Positions 7,557-17,291 of a stretch of DNA of 64,000 nt are shown piece by piece. Below the pieces are notes generated by a model. That model had not been told where the DNA came from and did no database searches. It saw only the letters and a list, made by a program, of their open reading frames with translations. The first letter of the stretch is position 1, and each line of letters opens with the position of its first letter. Made by a program: the position numbers and the translations under genes. Location: the NCBI GenBank assembly GCA_944358985.1, contig CALVSI010000001.1, positions 77,846-141,845 of the forward strand, read 5' to 3'. The DNA comes from an uncultured Bacilli bacterium (lineage in GTDB: Bacteria > Bacillota_I > Bacilli_A > RFN20 > CAG-826).

Positions 7557-9413
7557 CTATTTTTTTACTAAATAATTAAAAACATTAATTGGTAAGATAT
7601 TTGATATTTCCAATTGTTCTTTAAATGCCATGTGAGGATAATAAAAATCATCGATAGCGAAAATTTTAATAGTTCCTTTATAGTTGTTTTCAATTAATAA
7701 GTTTTCTAAATGAAGTGCAAATCCTGATTTATTAGCGTAGCCATCATAAATAACAATTTCGTCATACTTAAGTAATTGGTTAACATAATCTTTGCGTATT
7801 GGTTTCAAATAACAAGCATCATAATAATCAATATTTAGGTTGTTATCTTTAATTAATTCGAACAATTCATAGCCAAAATTACCAACTCCTATAACGCAAA
7901 TTCTTGAATCCGAATTCAAATTTAATAAGTGCCAATCTTGATAATTTGTTTTAGGATATTTTAAAATATCATTTGCTTCATCTTTAGGATAACGAATGAC
8001 AAATAAGCCATGGTTGTTGATTGATTCTTTTAATAAATCAAGGCAAGTTTTCTTATTATTTGCCATTGTAATAACAGAATTTGGTAAATCATAAATAAAA
8101 GATTCATCAAAACTTCCTTGATGAGTTTCACCATCAAAACCACCAGTGCCAGCACGATCTACTAATAAAGTAATATTAACGTTCATTCTTGCAATATCAT
8201 GATTTAATTGATCGTACGCTCTTTGTAAAAATGTAGAATACATCGAAACAATTGGATGAAATCCTTCCAAAGCTAAACCTAAAGCCATTGTTATAGCATG
8301 CTCTTCACAAATTCCAACATCAAAAGATCTATTTGGAAAATCTTCATATATTTTTTCTAAACAAGATCCTTTCATTGTCGCTGGTGTTATCAATATAATT
8401 TTTTCATTATCTTTCATTAATTGATAAACTCCATCTGCATATACTTTTGAATAAGTTTCTTTATTTGAAACAAAAAGAGGTTTGCCAGTCAAAATATTAA
8501 ATGGTTCAACGCCATGCCATGAACCAGAATTATCAATTTCACTATATTTATATCCTTTTCCTTTTTTTGTCTTAAGGTGAACCACGCAAGGCTTGTTCAT
8601 TTTTTTAGCCTTTTTAAATATTTTTTCCATTTTTTTAATATTATGTCCATCACAAGGACCAAAATATTTTAATGATAAATTATCAAAAATTGTTGATGGA
8701 ATAAGCATTTTGGCAATTTTGTTTTTAATAGCCGAAGTAAAAGTATAAATCTTTTTACCTACTTTTGTTTTTTGCATGAATGTCTTATAGCGTGTCTTAG
8801 CACTCATATAGGAAGTAGAATTAGAAATTTTCCGAAATAAATTGCCAAGTCCGCCTATTGATTTTGAAATAGACATCTCATTATCATTTAATACAATAAT
8901 CAATTTATGCTGATTAAAAGATAAATTATTTAAACCTTCAAACGCTAATCCATTCGCGATACTCGCATCGCCAATAAAAGCAATGATGTTATAATCTTCT
9001 TTTTTTAAATCTCGTCCGATAGCCATACCATAGGCAGCACTTATCGATGTTGAGGAATGCCCCGCTTCAAAAACATCATATTTTGATTCGCTTCGTTTTT
9101 GAAAACCGCTTACGCCATTCTTGTGACGCAGATTAGATAAATCTCTACCTGTTAATATTTTATATGTATAACTTTGATGTCCAACATCAAATAATATTTT
9201 GTCTTTATCAAAATCAAAAACACGGCACAACGCAATGCTTGCATCGATTACTCCCAAATTGCTTGAAAGATGACCGCCATTTTTTGCTACGGTTTCTATG
9301 ATATATTGTGTGATTTTATCTTTAAGAAGTAAAATTTCATCATACGTTAACTCTTTAACAAAATTGGGATTTGTGATTTTAGATATATCGATGTTACGAA
9401 TTTCTTTTTTCAT
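7557..9413 (-). CDS. dxs: 1-deoxy-D-xylulose-5-phosphate synthase
   Basis: 618 residues, the expected size. It condenses pyruvate and glyceraldehyde 3-phosphate in the first step of the MEP isoprenoid pathway, using thiamine diphosphate. Seen: GHQSYTYKILTGR and GHSSTSISAAYG in the N-terminal domain, the ThDP/Mg motif GDASIANGLAFEGLNN, and the pyrimidine-binding domain with DVGICEEHAITMALGLA and DRAGTGGFDGETHQG. It implies the MEP rather than mevalonate route. It sits downstream of xseB in the leftward operon, the order seen in several Firmicutes (nusB-xseA-xseB-dxs region). Confidence 0.95.
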   Translation of the reverse strand: MKKEIRNIDISKITNPNFVKELTYDEILLLKDKITQYIIETVAKNGGHLSSNLGVIDASIALCRVFDFDKDKILFDVGHQSYTYKILTGRDLSNLRHKNGVSGFQKRSESKYDVFEAGHSSTSISAAYGMAIGRDLKKEDYNIIAFIGDASIANGLAFEGLNNLSFNQHKLIIVLNDNEMSISKSIGGLGNLFRKISNSTSYMSAKTRYKTFMQKTKVGKKIYTFTSAIKNKIAKMLIPSTIFDNLSLKYFGPCDGHNIKKMEKIFKKAKKMNKPCVVHLKTKKGKGYKYSEIDNSGSWHGVEPFNILTGKPLFVSNKETYSKVYADGVYQLMKDNEKIILITPATMKGSCLEKIYEDFPNRSFDVGICEEHAITMALGLALEGFHPIVSMYSTFLQRAYDQLNHDIARMNVNITLLVDRAGTGGFDGETHQGSFDESFIYDLPNSVITMANNKKTCLDLLKESINNHGLFVIRYPKDEANDILKYPKTNYQDWHLLNLNSDSRICVIGVGNFGYELFELIKDNNLNIDYYDACYLKPIRKDYVNQLLKYDEIVIYDGYANKSGFALHLENLLIENNYKGTIKIFAIDDFYYPHMAFKEQLEISNILPINVFNYLVKK

Positions 9414-9440
9414 ACTAAAAATAAACTAAATTTTTACTAA

Positions 9441-9629
9441 TTACTCTATTATTTTCTCTATTTTTTCTTTTACATTTTTTAAAGCATCCTGAATGCTATC
9501 GATGATAATTTTAGCATCTTCATATAATTTAATGCTTTCATCAATACTCGTATTTTCATCATTAATTTTCTCTAATATTTCTTTTAATTTATTTAATGAT
9601 TGTTCAAAATCAATATTTTTATTTTCCAT
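9441..9629 (-). CDS. xseB: Exodeoxyribonuclease VII small subunit
   Basis: 62 residues, typical for XseB, with the family pattern FEQSLNKLKEILEKINDEN then SIDESIKLYEDAKIII. The protein is a helical hairpin that binds the C-terminal region of XseA to form exonuclease VII, which degrades single-stranded DNA. The start overlaps the xseA end by 11 bases and follows a GGAGGTAAC ribosome binding site located inside xseA, a typical coupled arrangement. Confidence 0.92.
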   Translation of the reverse strand: MENKNIDFEQSLNKLKEILEKINDENTSIDESIKLYEDAKIIIDSIQDALKNVKEKIEKIIE

Positions 9630-10770
9630 TTTTTGTTACCTCCAAAATAGTGCTTTTAATTGTACCATCACTTATTGTAGTAAAAATTATATCACCTTTA
9701 TTAACGTCTCCACATGATTTAACTACACTTTTTTTATCTTCTTTTCGTGTTAATGAATATCCTCTTTTTAATATATTTAAGGGATTTAAATCATTTAGAC
9801 GATTATTATATAGTTCAATTTGTTTTATTAAGTTTTCCAATTTAATTTTTATACTTTTATGTAAATTATCTTTTAGATAATTGTAATCTGTAATAAAACT
9901 ATTCAATTTGTTTTTAATTTGATTTTTCATTTCGTTTTCATAACTATTACAAATTTGTTTTATTTCTCTTACATCGATAGTCGCTAATTCAGCAGCACCT
10001 GTAGGTGTTGACGCTCTTTTATCAGCGATATAATCGATTAAAGTCAGATCTATCTCATGTCCAACCGCACTTATAATAGGACATTTGCTATTTGATAATG
10101 CGATTATTAGTGTTTCATCGTTAAAAGCACTTAAATCTTCACTTGATCCACCACCGCGTCCAATAATTAAAGTATCAATATCGTATTCTTGGGACTTAAA
10201 ATATGCTTTTAATATTTCTTTAGCGGCCCCATCGCCTTGAACTTGACAAGGAAAGACATAAATGTCACAAAATGGATATCTGCGCTTTATATTAACAATA
10301 ATATCTTTTAAAGCTGCACTATTTTTAGCACTTATCACGCCGATTGCTTTTGGAAATATATTTATTGGTCGCTTTCTTTTTTCATCAAATAGCCCCATTT
10401 TATATAATTTTTGTTTTAATTCTTTAAATTGTAATAGTTTGTTTCCAAGTCCTTGATTTATAACATTATATACTTTTAGTGAATAACTTCCCCGACCAGT
10501 AAAAACACTAATCGCACCGTATAAAATAACTTTATCGCCAGTTTTAATCTCGAATTTTAATTTCTGGTAATTGTTTTTAAATAATACACAGTTTATTGAT
10601 GAATTTTTCTCGACATCTAATAAAGAAAAATAATAAACGCCATTACTAGCTAATTTAAAATTGCTTACTTCGCCTTGAACAAGTATAGATTGTAAATTTT
10701 CATCTTCTTCTAAGCGTGATTTTATATAATCGTTTAATTGACTAACACTAGGTATATCAGCATAATCCAT
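9619..10770 (-). CDS. xseA: Exodeoxyribonuclease VII large subunit
   Basis: 383 residues, somewhat shorter than the ~450 of many bacteria because the C-terminal coiled-coil part is brief. N-terminal OB fold (VQGEVSNFKLASNGVYYFSL) is followed by the catalytic domain with RPINIFPKAIGVISAKNSAA, IGRGGGSSEDLSAFNDE, and VGHEIDLTLIDYIADKRASTPTGAAE, the family signature. It makes the catalytic subunit of exonuclease VII. Its ATG shares one base with the nusB stop (TAATG), and xseB overlaps its end. Confidence 0.95.
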   Translation of the reverse strand: MDYADIPSVSQLNDYIKSRLEEDENLQSILVQGEVSNFKLASNGVYYFSLLDVEKNSSINCVLFKNNYQKLKFEIKTGDKVILYGAISVFTGRGSYSLKVYNVINQGLGNKLLQFKELKQKLYKMGLFDEKRKRPINIFPKAIGVISAKNSAALKDIIVNIKRRYPFCDIYVFPCQVQGDGAAKEILKAYFKSQEYDIDTLIIGRGGGSSEDLSAFNDETLIIALSNSKCPIISAVGHEIDLTLIDYIADKRASTPTGAAELATIDVREIKQICNSYENEMKNQIKNKLNSFITDYNYLKDNLHKSIKIKLENLIKQIELYNNRLNDLNPLNILKRGYSLTRKEDKKSVVKSCGDVNKGDIIFTTISDGTIKSTILEVTKNGK

Positions 10771-11174
10771 TATAAAAGATTCTCCAATATTCCATTTACA
10801 AAGCGATAATTATTTTTATCTAAAAAAGTTTTAGCTTGTTTAATAGCGACATTTATAATTATTTTGCGATCGGTTTTTTCAATATAATGATAATGTGCAT
10901 ACGCTAAAAAAAGAATAGCTTGCATGATTTTGGAAAGTCTATTAAAAGACCAATCTCTTAAATATTTTGTAATATTTTCTTTAATTTCCTCTTTATGTGC
11001 GATCGCACTTACCACTACACGCTTAATATAAAGATCAACTTCATCAAAGGGTTCTTCTAAATTATCGCTTATCAATTCTTTAATATCATATTTTAAATTC
11101 ATTTCATCATAGCAAAGACATTGATAAATTATAATCATCGCAATATTTTGAGCTTTATTTCTTGTCATCAACAT
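10770..11174 (-). CDS. nusB: Transcription antitermination factor NusB
   Basis: 134 residues from the preferred ATG. The NusB fold is suggested by RNKAQNIAMIIIYQCL at the start, EPFDEVDLYIKRVV in the middle and KTDRKIIINVAIKQAKTF with FVNGILENLL at the end, all family-typical. NusB works with NusE/S10 in rRNA antitermination. A TTG at 11183 and an ATG at 11168 are alternative starts; 11174 has AAGG nine bases upstream. The gene overlaps the preceding membrane protein gene by 20 bases and touches xseA, continuing the asp23-nusB-xseAB operon. Confidence 0.88.
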   Translation of the reverse strand: MLMTRNKAQNIAMIIIYQCLCYDEMNLKYDIKELISDNLEEPFDEVDLYIKRVVVSAIAHKEEIKENITKYLRDWSFNRLSKIMQAILFLAYAHYHYIEKTDRKIIINVAIKQAKTFLDKNNYRFVNGILENLL

Positions 11175-11820
11175 TTTCTTCAACCTTTGTTATTTTATCA
11201 TTTTCATTATTGTTTTGCTTATAAATTTTTTCAATTGCAAAAAGATGATAATATTCATAAATAGAAATTATTAAAAAGAACCAAATTATTACATGCAAGC
11301 CAAGCATTATCCAAAGATATTCGCTTGCCTCACCTATTAAATAACATGCCAAAATCATAATTGTATCAACTAAATAAAAAATAATTTGTCCATAAAAAGC
11401 AATCTTTTTGCCTTGACTAGCGTATATTCCTGCTAAAATCGCTAAGGAAGAAAAGATAAGACTAATGGCCATGATTATAACAATAAACCAAACAAAATCC
11501 AAGGATGGATCTCCTAAACGATAAAAAGTAAGCATTTCAAAAATGCGAAACAAAAATGAATTGCTAGAAAAACAAAATGCATATTGATAAGTTGAAAAAC
11601 TTAAACTATTTCCTAATAGTGTTCCTTCAATAAAAGTTGCAGGTGAAATTTGTTGAGTCGCATTTTGTATTAAACCAATCATCAAACCGAAAATATTAAA
11701 AACACCTGCCCAAATCATTATCCGTGAAGATTTTTGATAAGAACGCAAAGCTTTATTATGAGCTTGAGCGTAGGTCAGAACTTTTTTACTTTTCTTTTTT
11801 TTGACTTGCTTTTTGCTCAT
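11155..11820 (-). CDS. Uncharacterised multi-pass membrane protein between asp23 and nusB
   Basis: 221 residues from the ATG at 11820; a TTG at 11832 would add four residues. A very basic N-terminus (SKKQVKKKKSKK) is followed by roughly four hydrophobic segments (about 35-55, 110-135, 140-165, 170-190) and an acidic, hydrophilic tail. I do not recognise a family. It is embedded in the asp23-nusB operon, overlapping both neighbours, so it is expressed with them; a cell-envelope role is possible but only inferred. Confidence 0.7.
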   Translation of the reverse strand: MSKKQVKKKKSKKVLTYAQAHNKALRSYQKSSRIMIWAGVFNIFGLMIGLIQNATQQISPATFIEGTLLGNSLSFSTYQYAFCFSSNSFLFRIFEMLTFYRLGDPSLDFVWFIVIIMAISLIFSSLAILAGIYASQGKKIAFYGQIIFYLVDTIMILACYLIGEASEYLWIMLGLHVIIWFFLIISIYEYYHLFAIEKIYKQNNNENDKITKVEENVDDKK

Positions 11821-12157
11821 TTGTCTTTTCAATTTTTATTTCAATATCAAAAGGAACTTGCTCAGTAGCTTCATTTAACGCTAAATGAATTTCTTTTTCT
11901 AATAATTGCTTTACTTCATCTTTATCAACGTTTGAATTTATCTCAATCGCTAACCAAACATGAACAACACCATTTCTAATTGTTATTTTAATTGGTCTAT
12001 TTAGACGAAAACGTTGATCTTTTTTCAACTGTCGACTACTTTTTGCGATTCCTGGCACATTTAAAATAGCGTCATTTACAAGATTTTCAAAAGCTAAATA
12101 TGAAATGCCAATTTTTCCTTTATTTGTTAAGTTATCTATAAAAACATAATCCGCCAT
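11786..12157 (-). CDS. Asp23/Gls24 family protein (YqhY-like)
   Basis: 123 residues. The Asp23 domain is seen from GKIGISYLAFENLVNDAIL through ITIRNGVVHVWLAIEI to the helix before VPFDIEIKIE; the charged tail (KTNEQKASQKKEK) is extra. In Bacilli the yqhY gene lies directly upstream of nusB, as here apart from the inserted membrane protein, and Asp23 proteins associate with the membrane and envelope stress. The start ATG follows GAGG about 9 bases upstream. Confidence 0.85.
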   Translation of the reverse strand: MADYVFIDNLTNKGKIGISYLAFENLVNDAILNVPGIAKSSRQLKKDQRFRLNRPIKITIRNGVVHVWLAIEINSNVDKDEVKQLLEKEIHLALNEATEQVPFDIEIKIEKTNEQKASQKKEK

Positions 12158-12207
12158 AAGTAAACCTCAGTTTAATTATATTTAAATATAAAAATTTCCA
12201 CAACTAA

Positions 12208-14193
12208 TTAATTTTCAATTAATTTTAGTAGTTGTTCTAAAACACTTTCTTTATCGAATTTGAAGTGCTCTATAGCATCTGATGCTGGTGCACTAGTGCC
12301 AAATGTATCGATTCCAATATTGTGTTTTGCAAATTTTGACCAACCAAATGTAGATAACATTTCAATAGATACTCTTTTATCATATGGAAGCGATAAAATT
12401 TCATCTTGATATGATTTATCTTGTCGTAAGAATATTTCTTGTGATGGCATTGATACAACGCGAACATCAATTCCTTTTTCTTTTAACATGGTTTTAAGTT
12501 CAATTGCTAATGAAACTTCACTACCTGTCGCTATTAAAATTAAATCAGCTTTATTTTCTTCTTTTGCAACAATATAAGCACCTTTTTTAACGCCATCAAG
12601 AGATGTTGTTTTTAAATTTGGCAAGTTTTGGCGCGACAAAATAATCGCTGTTGGATGGTCTAATGATTTTAATCCAAGATACCAAGCAGCGTAGGTTTCC
12701 ATTTCATCACATGGTCTAATGACATCTAAATTAGGAATACTACGTAACATTGCTAAATGTTCGATTGGTTGATGGGTAGGACCATCTTCACCAACAGCAA
12801 TACTATCATGCGAAAATAAATAAATAACCGGTAGATGAGATAACGCTGCTGTTCTAATAGCGGATTTCATATAATCAGAAAATACTAAGAAGCATCCAAC
12901 ATAAACTCTTAATCCATGGTGTAACATTATTCCATTAGCAGCACTGGCCATTAAAAATTCGCGAATACCCCAGTTTATATTATGTCCACTACGATTAGAT
13001 GGAGTAAAATCAGTGCCACCATTTATCTTAGTTATAACACTTCCAGCGACATCTGCACTTCCTCCAATAAGATTTGGAATAGAAAGAATGTAGTCATTTA
13101 AAGCTTTACCAGACGCATTACGTGTGGAAATCGCACTTCCTATTTCAATATCTGGCATAACATCGCTTAAATATTTGCTGACGTCATTATTAATTAAGTT
13201 AGTAAAACGTAAAGCATCTTTTTTATTGCGTTTAGCGTATGAATCGAATTCTTTTTTATATTCTTCATAAGCTTTTGAACCGCGTTTAATAAAGTTGTCA
13301 GCGAAATTTTTGTAAACTTCTTCAGGAATAAAAAATGGATCATAATCATAATGATATATTTCTTTTTTAGCGTAATTACCATCTTCTTCTCCTAATGGAG
13401 ATCCATGAACTTTACTTGTTCCTTGTTTTTTGGAACCATAACCTATTATTGTTTTAACAATAATTAATGTTGGCTTATCTTTTGATAATTTAGCTTGTTT
13501 AATTGCTTTATCAATTGCGACGATATCATTGCCATCTTCAACTTTTAAAACATTCCATTCGCTAGCTAAAAAACGATTTTCGACAGATTCAGAAAATGAC
13601 ATTTCTAATCCACCATCAAGGGTAACATCGTTTGAATCATAAAATAAAATTAATTTATTTAATTTTTGATGTCCAGCAAAAGAAATTGCTTCTTGTGAGA
13701 GTCCTTCTTGAAGACAACCATCTCCACATAAACAATATGTATAGTGATTAATCAGTGTTTTTCCATTTTCGTATTGGGCTTGTAGTGATTGTTCAGCAAG
13801 TGCGACACCGACGGCTTGAGCGATTCCTTGTCCTAAAGGTCCACTTGTCGCATCAACCCCGGAAGTATGACCATATTCAGGATGGCCAGGAGTCAAACTA
13901 TTCAATTGGCGAAAAGATTTAAGATCATCAATAGTTAATCCATAACCGCATAAATGCAACATTGTGTATAACAAACTAGAAGCATGTCCGGCACTTAAAA
14001 TAAAACGATCGCGATTAATCCAATCTGGATGGTTAGGATCGGCTACTAAATGATTTTTAAATAAAGTATAGACAATAGGTGCAGAACCGAGAGCCATTCC
14101 AGGATGTCCGCTTTTTGCCTTGTTAATTACGTCGATACATGTTGATCTGATTGCTGCTATTGATAGTTCATCAATTTTCATTCTTTCTGCCAT
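12208..14193 (-). CDS. tkt: Transketolase
   Basis: 661 residues, normal length. Thiamine-diphosphate enzyme of the pentose phosphate pathway moving two-carbon units between sugar phosphates. Seen: SGHPGMALGSAPIVYTLF at the N terminus, TPGHPEYGHTSGVDATSGPLG region, ThDP motif GDGCLQEGLSQEA, SGHNINWGIREFLMASAANG with the catalytic Glu, and SHDSIAVGEDGPTHQPIEHL. A GGAGA ribosome binding site precedes the ATG. Together with deoB and dxs it channels pentose and triose phosphates. Confidence 0.96.
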   Translation of the reverse strand: MAERMKIDELSIAAIRSTCIDVINKAKSGHPGMALGSAPIVYTLFKNHLVADPNHPDWINRDRFILSAGHASSLLYTMLHLCGYGLTIDDLKSFRQLNSLTPGHPEYGHTSGVDATSGPLGQGIAQAVGVALAEQSLQAQYENGKTLINHYTYCLCGDGCLQEGLSQEAISFAGHQKLNKLILFYDSNDVTLDGGLEMSFSESVENRFLASEWNVLKVEDGNDIVAIDKAIKQAKLSKDKPTLIIVKTIIGYGSKKQGTSKVHGSPLGEEDGNYAKKEIYHYDYDPFFIPEEVYKNFADNFIKRGSKAYEEYKKEFDSYAKRNKKDALRFTNLINNDVSKYLSDVMPDIEIGSAISTRNASGKALNDYILSIPNLIGGSADVAGSVITKINGGTDFTPSNRSGHNINWGIREFLMASAANGIMLHHGLRVYVGCFLVFSDYMKSAIRTAALSHLPVIYLFSHDSIAVGEDGPTHQPIEHLAMLRSIPNLDVIRPCDEMETYAAWYLGLKSLDHPTAIILSRQNLPNLKTTSLDGVKKGAYIVAKEENKADLILIATGSEVSLAIELKTMLKEKGIDVRVVSMPSQEIFLRQDKSYQDEILSLPYDKRVSIEMLSTFGWSKFAKHNIGIDTFGTSAPASDAIEHFKFDKESVLEQLLKLIEN

Positions 14194-14227
14194 TTTTAAA
14201 TCTCCTTAGTAATTATTTAGTATATAT

Positions 14228-15952
14228 TTAGTTTTTTAAACTAATGCCAAGTTCTTCTAATTGATCGTTATCAACTTTATTAGGTGCACCTGATACAGGA
14301 TCAACTGCATTAAGATTTTTAGGAAAGGCAATAACATCTCGTATGTTGTCTGTCCCACCTAAAATCATCGCTAGACGATCTAAGCCAAACGCTATTCCAC
14401 CATGTGGTGGTGTACCATATTTTAAAGCTTCGATAAAATAACCAAATTTTTCTTGTATTTGTTCGTCACTTAAACCTAATATTTCAAAAATTTGTTTTTG
14501 AATATTTTGATCATAAATTCTTAATGTTCCACCACCAGCTTCATAACCATTTATAACAATGTCGTATGCGTATGATAAAACTTCTAATGGATTAGTTTTT
14601 AATTGGTCTAAACATTCATCTTTTGGTCTAGTAAAAGGATGATGTGTCGCGACAATTTTATTATCTTCGACATTTTTTTCAAACATTGGAAAATCTACTA
14701 TCCATAATAAATCGTAAGTATTTGGTTTGATTAGTTTAAGTTGTTTAGCGTAATTATTTCTTAATGAGCCTAAAAAAGAACAAACACGATTATATGAGCC
14801 GTGGCTGATAATAAGAATATCACCATTGTTTAAATTTGCTCTATTTATCAAATTTGAAATCGATTCTTCATCGAGATATTTTGCTAAAGATCCATGAAAT
14901 TCATTATTTTCATATTTTAAAACATTTACAAAATCTAAATTGAATTTTTTGGCTTCTAAATTTAATGAATCAATAACTTTTCTTGATGTTTCAGCGGCAA
15001 TATTTTCTACTTTTATTGCTCTAATGGACAAATTGCCTTGATAAAATGGAATATTTAATTTTTGTAAAATATCATCAACGTCAAATAATTTCATGTCAAA
15101 ACGTGTATCTGGTTTATCGCTTCCATAATTTTTTATAGCATCGCTATATTTAATTTGACGCAATGGCAAAGAAATTTCTACACCAATAGTGTCTTTGAAT
15201 ATTTTATATAATAATCCTTCCATCAATTTTAATAATTCATCTTGACTTAAAAAAGAAGTTTCAATATCGATTTGAGTAAAATCAGGTTGGCGATCAGCTC
15301 TTAAATCTTCATCGCGAAAACATCTAGCGATTTGATAATATCTTTCAAGACCACCTACCATTAACATTTGTTTAAACATTTGTGGACTTTGTGGTAAGGC
15401 ATAAAAATTACCTTTATGTATTCTTGATGGAACTAAATATTCTTTCGCACCTTCAGGAGATGATGCACATAACATTGGGGTTTCAATTTCAATAAAATGG
15501 TATTGATTTAAATACTCATGCACCGCCATTTTGATTTTATGACGTATATCTAAATAATGCTGCATGATTGGTCTTCTTAAATCTAAATAACGATACTTTA
15601 ATCGAGTTTCTTCCAATGCATCAGTGTTATTATCGATAATTAAAGGAGGATTAATTGCACTATTTATTAAATTGACTTCATCAGCAATTATTTCAATTTC
15701 TCCGGTTTTAAGTTTAGGATTTGGCGTTTCTTTTTTTGAAACGACACCTTTAACATTAATTACATATTCATTTCTGATTTCGCAACATTTGACATTATCT
15801 TTAACTAAAACTTGAATTATTCCACTTCTATCACGTAAATCAATGAAAAGTAATTGTCCTAAATTTCTTTTTTTGGCAACCCATCCCACTAAAGAAACAT
15901 GCTTTCCAACATCTTTTAAAGATAATTCAGTGTTAAATAAATCTCTGTACAT
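14228..15952 (-). CDS. aspS: Aspartyl-tRNA synthetase
   Basis: 574 residues from the ATG at 15952, which has GAGGA eight bases upstream; an upstream ATG at 15973 inside hisS is less likely. Bacterial-type class II enzyme: N-terminal OB anticodon-binding fold (VSLVGWVAKKRNLGQLLFIDLR), motif 2 RCFRDEDLRADRQPDFTQID, the GAD insertion domain around residues 275-410, and motif 3 GIAFGLDRLAMILGG. It begins just after the hisS stop, so hisS-aspS form an operon, a common pairing in Firmicutes. Confidence 0.96.
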   Translation of the reverse strand: MYRDLFNTELSLKDVGKHVSLVGWVAKKRNLGQLLFIDLRDRSGIIQVLVKDNVKCCEIRNEYVINVKGVVSKKETPNPKLKTGEIEIIADEVNLINSAINPPLIIDNNTDALEETRLKYRYLDLRRPIMQHYLDIRHKIKMAVHEYLNQYHFIEIETPMLCASSPEGAKEYLVPSRIHKGNFYALPQSPQMFKQMLMVGGLERYYQIARCFRDEDLRADRQPDFTQIDIETSFLSQDELLKLMEGLLYKIFKDTIGVEISLPLRQIKYSDAIKNYGSDKPDTRFDMKLFDVDDILQKLNIPFYQGNLSIRAIKVENIAAETSRKVIDSLNLEAKKFNLDFVNVLKYENNEFHGSLAKYLDEESISNLINRANLNNGDILIISHGSYNRVCSFLGSLRNNYAKQLKLIKPNTYDLLWIVDFPMFEKNVEDNKIVATHHPFTRPKDECLDQLKTNPLEVLSYAYDIVINGYEAGGGTLRIYDQNIQKQIFEILGLSDEQIQEKFGYFIEALKYGTPPHGGIAFGLDRLAMILGGTDNIRDVIAFPKNLNAVDPVSGAPNKVDNDQLEELGISLKN

Positions 15953-15953
15953 A

Positions 15954-17243
15954 TTAATTTTCCTCATGATCATCTTCTAATTGTTCACTAAAATATAAAA
16001 TTAAATCATCATATTTAACAATATCTTGTGTTTGATTAGTTAAATTTTTAATAGTTAATTGGTTATTATTAATTTCATCTTCACCAATGAAAATAACATA
16101 ATGGGCCTGTTTTTTTAAAGCTATTTTTATTGCAGAAGATGGCTTATGAAACTGATAATCGCTATCGCATACAAAGCCATGCATTCTTAATAAATTACTA
16201 ACATTAAATGCACTTAAATTTGCACTTTCATCAATCGCAGCAACATAAATATCGATTGAATATTCTGGATTTGGTATTAATTCGTCATCTTTAAGAATTG
16301 AATAAATTCTTTCAATACCAAATGAAAATCCAACACCTTGCAAGTTTGGACCACCTAACTCATTTATTAGATTCGAATAATGTCCACCTGCTCCGATTGC
16401 ACCATAATCAAAACCTTTTTTGCTTACATAATGGAATTCGAAAACAGTCTGGCTATAATAATCTAAACCTCTAACTAAAGTATCATCGACTTCATATGGA
16501 ATATAATTTTCATCTAATATTTCTTTTAAATGTTTAAATCTAATTTTAGAATCTTTGCTCAAATAGTCTGACATTTTAGGTGCAGCACGCACAATTTCTT
16601 TATCGGTATCAACCTTACAATCTAAAATACGTAATGGATTTAATTTAAATCTTTGTTTACAATCATCACACATATTATCGATGTATTGTGAAAAATATTC
16701 TTTCAAAGCATTTCTATATGATGTTCTTGATTCTTCATCTCCTAAAGAATTTATTTTTAATTTAACATTTTCTAAGCCAAATTGTTTTAATATCGTATAT
16801 CCTAAGATGATTGCTTCAGCATCAAAATATAATGAATCAGTTCCTAAAATTTCAACACCAAATTGATCAAATTGACGATATCGTCCTAATTGAGGTCTTT
16901 CATAGCGAAAAACTGGACCATGGTAATAAGCCTTAATAGGCAGATTAGAATTTGCATATAATTTATTATTAACAAAACTTCGAATGATTGAAGCGGTAAA
17001 TTCTGGCCTTAAAGAAATTAATCTTTCTCCTTTATCTAAAAAAGTATACATTTCTTTTCTAACGATATCGCTGCTTTCGCCTACACCCCTTTGAAACAAA
17101 TTAGCGTTTTCTATAACTGGTACTTTAAACAATTTATAAGAAAAAAGACGACAAACATCAGACATTAAATCAACGATAAATTGATAATCTTGAGCTTCTT
17201 TTAATATAACATCATGAGTTCCTTTAAGATTTTGATATTCCAT
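15954..17243 (-). CDS. hisS: Histidyl-tRNA synthetase
   Basis: 429 residues. Class II synthetase: motif 1 region PVIENANLFQRGVG, motif 2 with GPVFRYERPQLGRYRQFDQFG, the histidine-specific VDDTLVRGLDYYSQTVFEF, motif 3 GVGFSFGIERIYSIL, and a C-terminal anticodon-binding domain. The ATG follows GGAGG six bases upstream. It has its own promoter in the gap after rel. There is no room for a T-box leader, so expression is probably set by that promoter. Confidence 0.96.
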   Translation of the reverse strand: MEYQNLKGTHDVILKEAQDYQFIVDLMSDVCRLFSYKLFKVPVIENANLFQRGVGESSDIVRKEMYTFLDKGERLISLRPEFTASIIRSFVNNKLYANSNLPIKAYYHGPVFRYERPQLGRYRQFDQFGVEILGTDSLYFDAEAIILGYTILKQFGLENVKLKINSLGDEESRTSYRNALKEYFSQYIDNMCDDCKQRFKLNPLRILDCKVDTDKEIVRAAPKMSDYLSKDSKIRFKHLKEILDENYIPYEVDDTLVRGLDYYSQTVFEFHYVSKKGFDYGAIGAGGHYSNLINELGGPNLQGVGFSFGIERIYSILKDDELIPNPEYSIDIYVAAIDESANLSAFNVSNLLRMHGFVCDSDYQFHKPSSAIKIALKKQAHYVIFIGEDEINNNQLTIKNLTNQTQDIVKYDDLILYFSEQLEDDHEEN

Positions 17244-17260
17244 ATATCCTCCAACTAAAC

Positions 17261-17289
17261 ATTATATAGAATTGCTATTCTATATACAA
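17261..17289 (-). promoter_or_regulatory. hisS-aspS promoter overlapped by a 10-bp inverted repeat
   Basis: On the minus strand a -35 box TTGTAT (17289-17284) and a -10 box TATAAT (17266-17261) are separated by exactly 17 bases. A perfect inverted repeat, arms at 17263-17272 and 17277-17286 with a 4-base spacer, fills the space between and overlaps both boxes, so it could be an operator or an RNA hairpin. Confidence 0.65.
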
Positions 17290-17291
17290 AG

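Noticed and set aside
17244-17291. T-box upstream of hisS
   Set aside because: Only 48 bases between genes and no T-box core; the palindrome belongs to the promoter.
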